Below, in pieces: positions 62,338-64,000 of a DNA stretch of 64,000 nucleotides. A program made the position numbers and the translations under genes. Position 1 is the stretch's first letter. Every line of letters starts with the position of its first letter. Origin of the DNA: Lachnospiraceae bacterium (GTDB lineage: Bacteria > Bacillota > Clostridia > Lachnospirales > Lachnospiraceae); NCBI GenBank assembly GCA_024681795.1, contig JAILAD010000020.1, forward strand, positions 1 to 64,000, given 5' to 3'. The notes below the pieces were generated by a model that saw nothing but the letters and a program-made list of their open reading frames with translations, ran no database searches and was not told the origin of the DNA.

Positions 62338-62396
62338 AACGTATATTACGTAAATTATGACATTGATAAAAATAGCAGAGAAGGTTTGTTTATAAT
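62338..62396 (+). promoter_or_regulatory. possible LytTR-controlled promoter of the repeat surface protein
   Basis: TATAAT (62391-62396) has no proper -35 at 17 bp, which suggests activator dependence. Upstream, AACGTA (62338-62343) and TACGTA (62347-62352) resemble half-sites of LytTR regulators. The leader to the ATG at 62500 is about 100 nt and holds only a doubtful 30-codon frame. Confidence 0.35.
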
Positions 62397-62499
62397 TAAA
62401 AGGGATTTTTTCGAAAAGAATCTCTGTGACCGGGAAAAAAGTGTTATTGATTTGATAAAATTGCAGCGCTTTTTTAATTTTTGAAAGGTGGGTGGTTTA

Positions 62500-64000
62500 A
62501 TGAAAAAAAGTATGAAAAGTATTATTCTGATTTCAGGGTTTTTGCTGATTTTGTTTTGTGCGGTAATTCCGGCAAAAAGGGTAAAGGCCGCAACAATTTG
62601 GACGGAAAGCAGAGAACTGACAAAAAATGAAACAGTCAACGGGGATTTGATCATTAAGAGTACGACGGATTTAAAGGGATATACTCTTACCGTAAACGGA
62701 ACGCTTATTATCGATGCATGGGTCGATACAAGTGATTACGGAAAAATAAAAGTAACCGGAGATTTGATTTGCAAGAGCGGTTATTTGATTTTAAGAAAGG
62801 GTTCCGTTTCGGATATCGGCGGAAGCTTAAAATTTATCGGACTTGACGCTGATAATAACGAGGTAAAGGGGACAGGAAGACTTTACTGGATAGAAGATAC
62901 CGCAGTCATTAATGTCGGTGGGGATTATGTAATCAACACAACCGGAAGTCTGAATGAAAGTCTTACAATAAACCTGAAAGGTAATCTGATTAATAAATCC
63001 GGAAACAGCTTATCCAAAACAACCATTAATTTTAACGGAACGAATCAGCAATGTATTAATCTTTACAGCAATGCAGAATTGGGAAGCTTGGGCGGAACAA
63101 ATAATAATATTAAGGTCGGTAAGTATTTTAACGGAAGAATTCTGAAAAACTTCAGTTTTAAATCTGATGAACCGATTGTGTATATAAGTGAAACTGTAGA
63201 ATTAAACGGTTACTCTCTTTCAATTCCGACAACGGTAGTTGCAGATGCGTGGTTGGATACGGGAAACTACGGAAAATTTAGTGTTGAGGGAGATTTGATT
63301 TACAGAGACGGATATTTTATTTTGCGAAACGAGTCTGCTACAAATATTTCGGGAGACATGAAGTTTATCGGACTTGATAACGATAATAATGAAATAAAAG
63401 GTTCGGGAAGACTTTATTGGATAGAAGAAACGGCAGTACTCAATATTGGCGGCGATTATATAATCAATACGACAGGTAGTTTGAACGAAGAGTTCACAAT
63501 AAACCTGAAAGGAAACCTGGTTAACAGATCGGGAAACAGCCTGTCTCAAACAACTATCAATTTCAATGGAACGAATCAACAGCTTATCGATATCGATAAA
63601 GACACCGATTTGGGAAAATTAGGTGGTACAAACGGGAATATCAAAGTTGGCAGGTATTTCAACGGAGATATTTGTGTGGACATGACAATTAGTTCTGCTG
63701 AAGATGAGGTAATAATTAATAAATATACTGATCTGGGCGGCCATTTACTTACCAGTTCCTGCTCTTTAGTGGCAAAAGGCACGGTAAAAATCGGAGAAGG
63801 AGGAATTTTAACGGTAAAGGGTGACTATACACAGGCAAGTGACGGATTGGACGTAGGTTCAGGAACGGGAAAAATTAGTGTATCGGGAGATTTAAATGTA
63901 TGTGGAGTTGATGCATCAGGAAACCAGGTAAAAGGGACCGGGTATCTTTCCACCCAGGCATCTTCGGTTGTAAATGTTACAGGCGATTTTATGTACAACT
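62500..64000 (+). CDS. secreted repeat protein (partial, runs off the window)
   Basis: From the ATG at 62500 the frame stays open to base 64000, at least 500 residues. A signal peptide (MKKSMKSIILISGFLLILF, then CAVIPAKRVKA-A) directs export. The mature part is built of strand-rich repeats: a unit of about 177 residues occurs twice (around residues 55-230 and 232-408), with shared segments such as GSLKFIGLDADNNEVKG/GDMKFIGLDNDNNEIKG, TGSLNESLTINLKGNL and TTINFNGTNQQ, and a third, shorter unit begins. Many VxGDL and LxGNL patterns suggest a beta-solenoid. GAAAGGTGGG precedes the start. It is probably a surface adhesin or matrix protein controlled by the adjacent agr-like system. I do not recognise the family. 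Confidence 0.85.
   Translation, partial: MKKSMKSIILISGFLLILFCAVIPAKRVKAATIWTESRELTKNETVNGDLIIKSTTDLKGYTLTVNGTLIIDAWVDTSDYGKIKVTGDLICKSGYLILRKGSVSDIGGSLKFIGLDADNNEVKGTGRLYWIEDTAVINVGGDYVINTTGSLNESLTINLKGNLINKSGNSLSKTTINFNGTNQQCINLYSNAELGSLGGTNNNIKVGKYFNGRILKNFSFKSDEPIVYISETVELNGYSLSIPTTVVADAWLDTGNYGKFSVEGDLIYRDGYFILRNESATNISGDMKFIGLDNDNNEIKGSGRLYWIEETAVLNIGGDYIINTTGSLNEEFTINLKGNLVNRSGNSLSQTTINFNGTNQQLIDIDKDTDLGKLGGTNGNIKVGRYFNGDICVDMTISSAEDEVIINKYTDLGGHLLTSSCSLVAKGTVKIGEGGILTVKGDYTQASDGLDVGSGTGKISVSGDLNVCGVDASGNQVKGTGYLSTQASSVVNVTGDFMYN

Noticed and set aside
62370-62485. Small peptide gene of about 30 codons, possibly a signal peptide for the agr-like kinase
   Set aside because: It would need a TTG start with no properly spaced ribosome binding site and overlaps the likely -10 element.

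Overview
The window reads as chromosome of a Gram-positive, low-to-moderate GC Firmicute, most likely an anaerobic member of the Clostridia close to the Lachnospiraceae. The evidence is a T-box leader, strong AGGAGG-type ribosome binding sites, TTGACA-N17-TATAAT promoters, split transketolase genes, the short archaeal-type prolyl-tRNA synthetase, sortase and SpaA-type pilins, and a lone MsmX-type sugar ATPase. No rRNA, tRNA, CRISPR array or transposase gene was seen. In the conserved cluster rqcP - divIC - tilS - hpt - ftsH (8.8-13.6 kb) the sporulation genes yabP, yabQ and spoIIE, which sit there in spore formers, are missing. This suggests a non-sporulating lineage.

Layout. 0.2-2.5 kb: a transglutaminase-like lipoprotein and a small membrane protein, with a probable small RNA between them. 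2.5-6.9 kb: a leucine-type T-box leader controls a LeuA-like protein that has lost its metal ligands and a TIM-barrel/acyl-CoA-ligase fusion. 7-13.6 kb: housekeeping genes cca, hup, rqcP, divIC, tilS, hpt and ftsH, then a probable 90-nt structured RNA. 13.9-15.4 kb (minus strand): an ACT-domain protein and murG. 15.6-21.8 kb: pgi, proS, ackA, an amidohydrolase and deoC. 21.9-29.2 kb: a surface-protein island with two lipoproteins, a 1430-residue SpaA-repeat pilin and a class B sortase. 29.4-36.9 kb: split transketolase, metG, a DUF1002 protein, an acetyltransferase, a YesL-like protein and an msmX-like ATPase. 37-41.5 kb: a two-component system, an RluA-type enzyme and ahcY.

41.7-44.6 kb holds two unrecognised genes that share an unusual upstream direct repeat (TTGGACA, 11-bp period). 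The second of them appears frameshifted. 44.8-49.4 kb: a polar amino acid ABC importer, then a CntK-like (histidine racemase-type) domain fused to endonuclease III, then an AlkD-like repair protein. 50.8-56 kb: an aldo/keto reductase, the nickel-pincer cofactor genes larE, larB and larC (no larA seen) and two small membrane proteins. 56-59.3 kb (minus strand): an Rrf2 regulator, a phosphodiester glycosidase and an Lgt-like membrane protein. After a block of GGGGACAGTCCCC repeats the sequence becomes more AT-rich. It carries an agr-like module: a coiled-coil membrane protein, a GHKL kinase, and a convergent LytTR regulator. Next is a secreted protein built of roughly 177-residue repeats that runs off the end of the window.

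The strongest candidates for something undescribed are the leucine T-box operon with a metal-site-less LeuA homologue, the racemase-endonuclease III fusion next to an amino acid importer, and the pair of unknown genes with a shared promoter signature. All functions were assigned by reading motifs; no database search was run.
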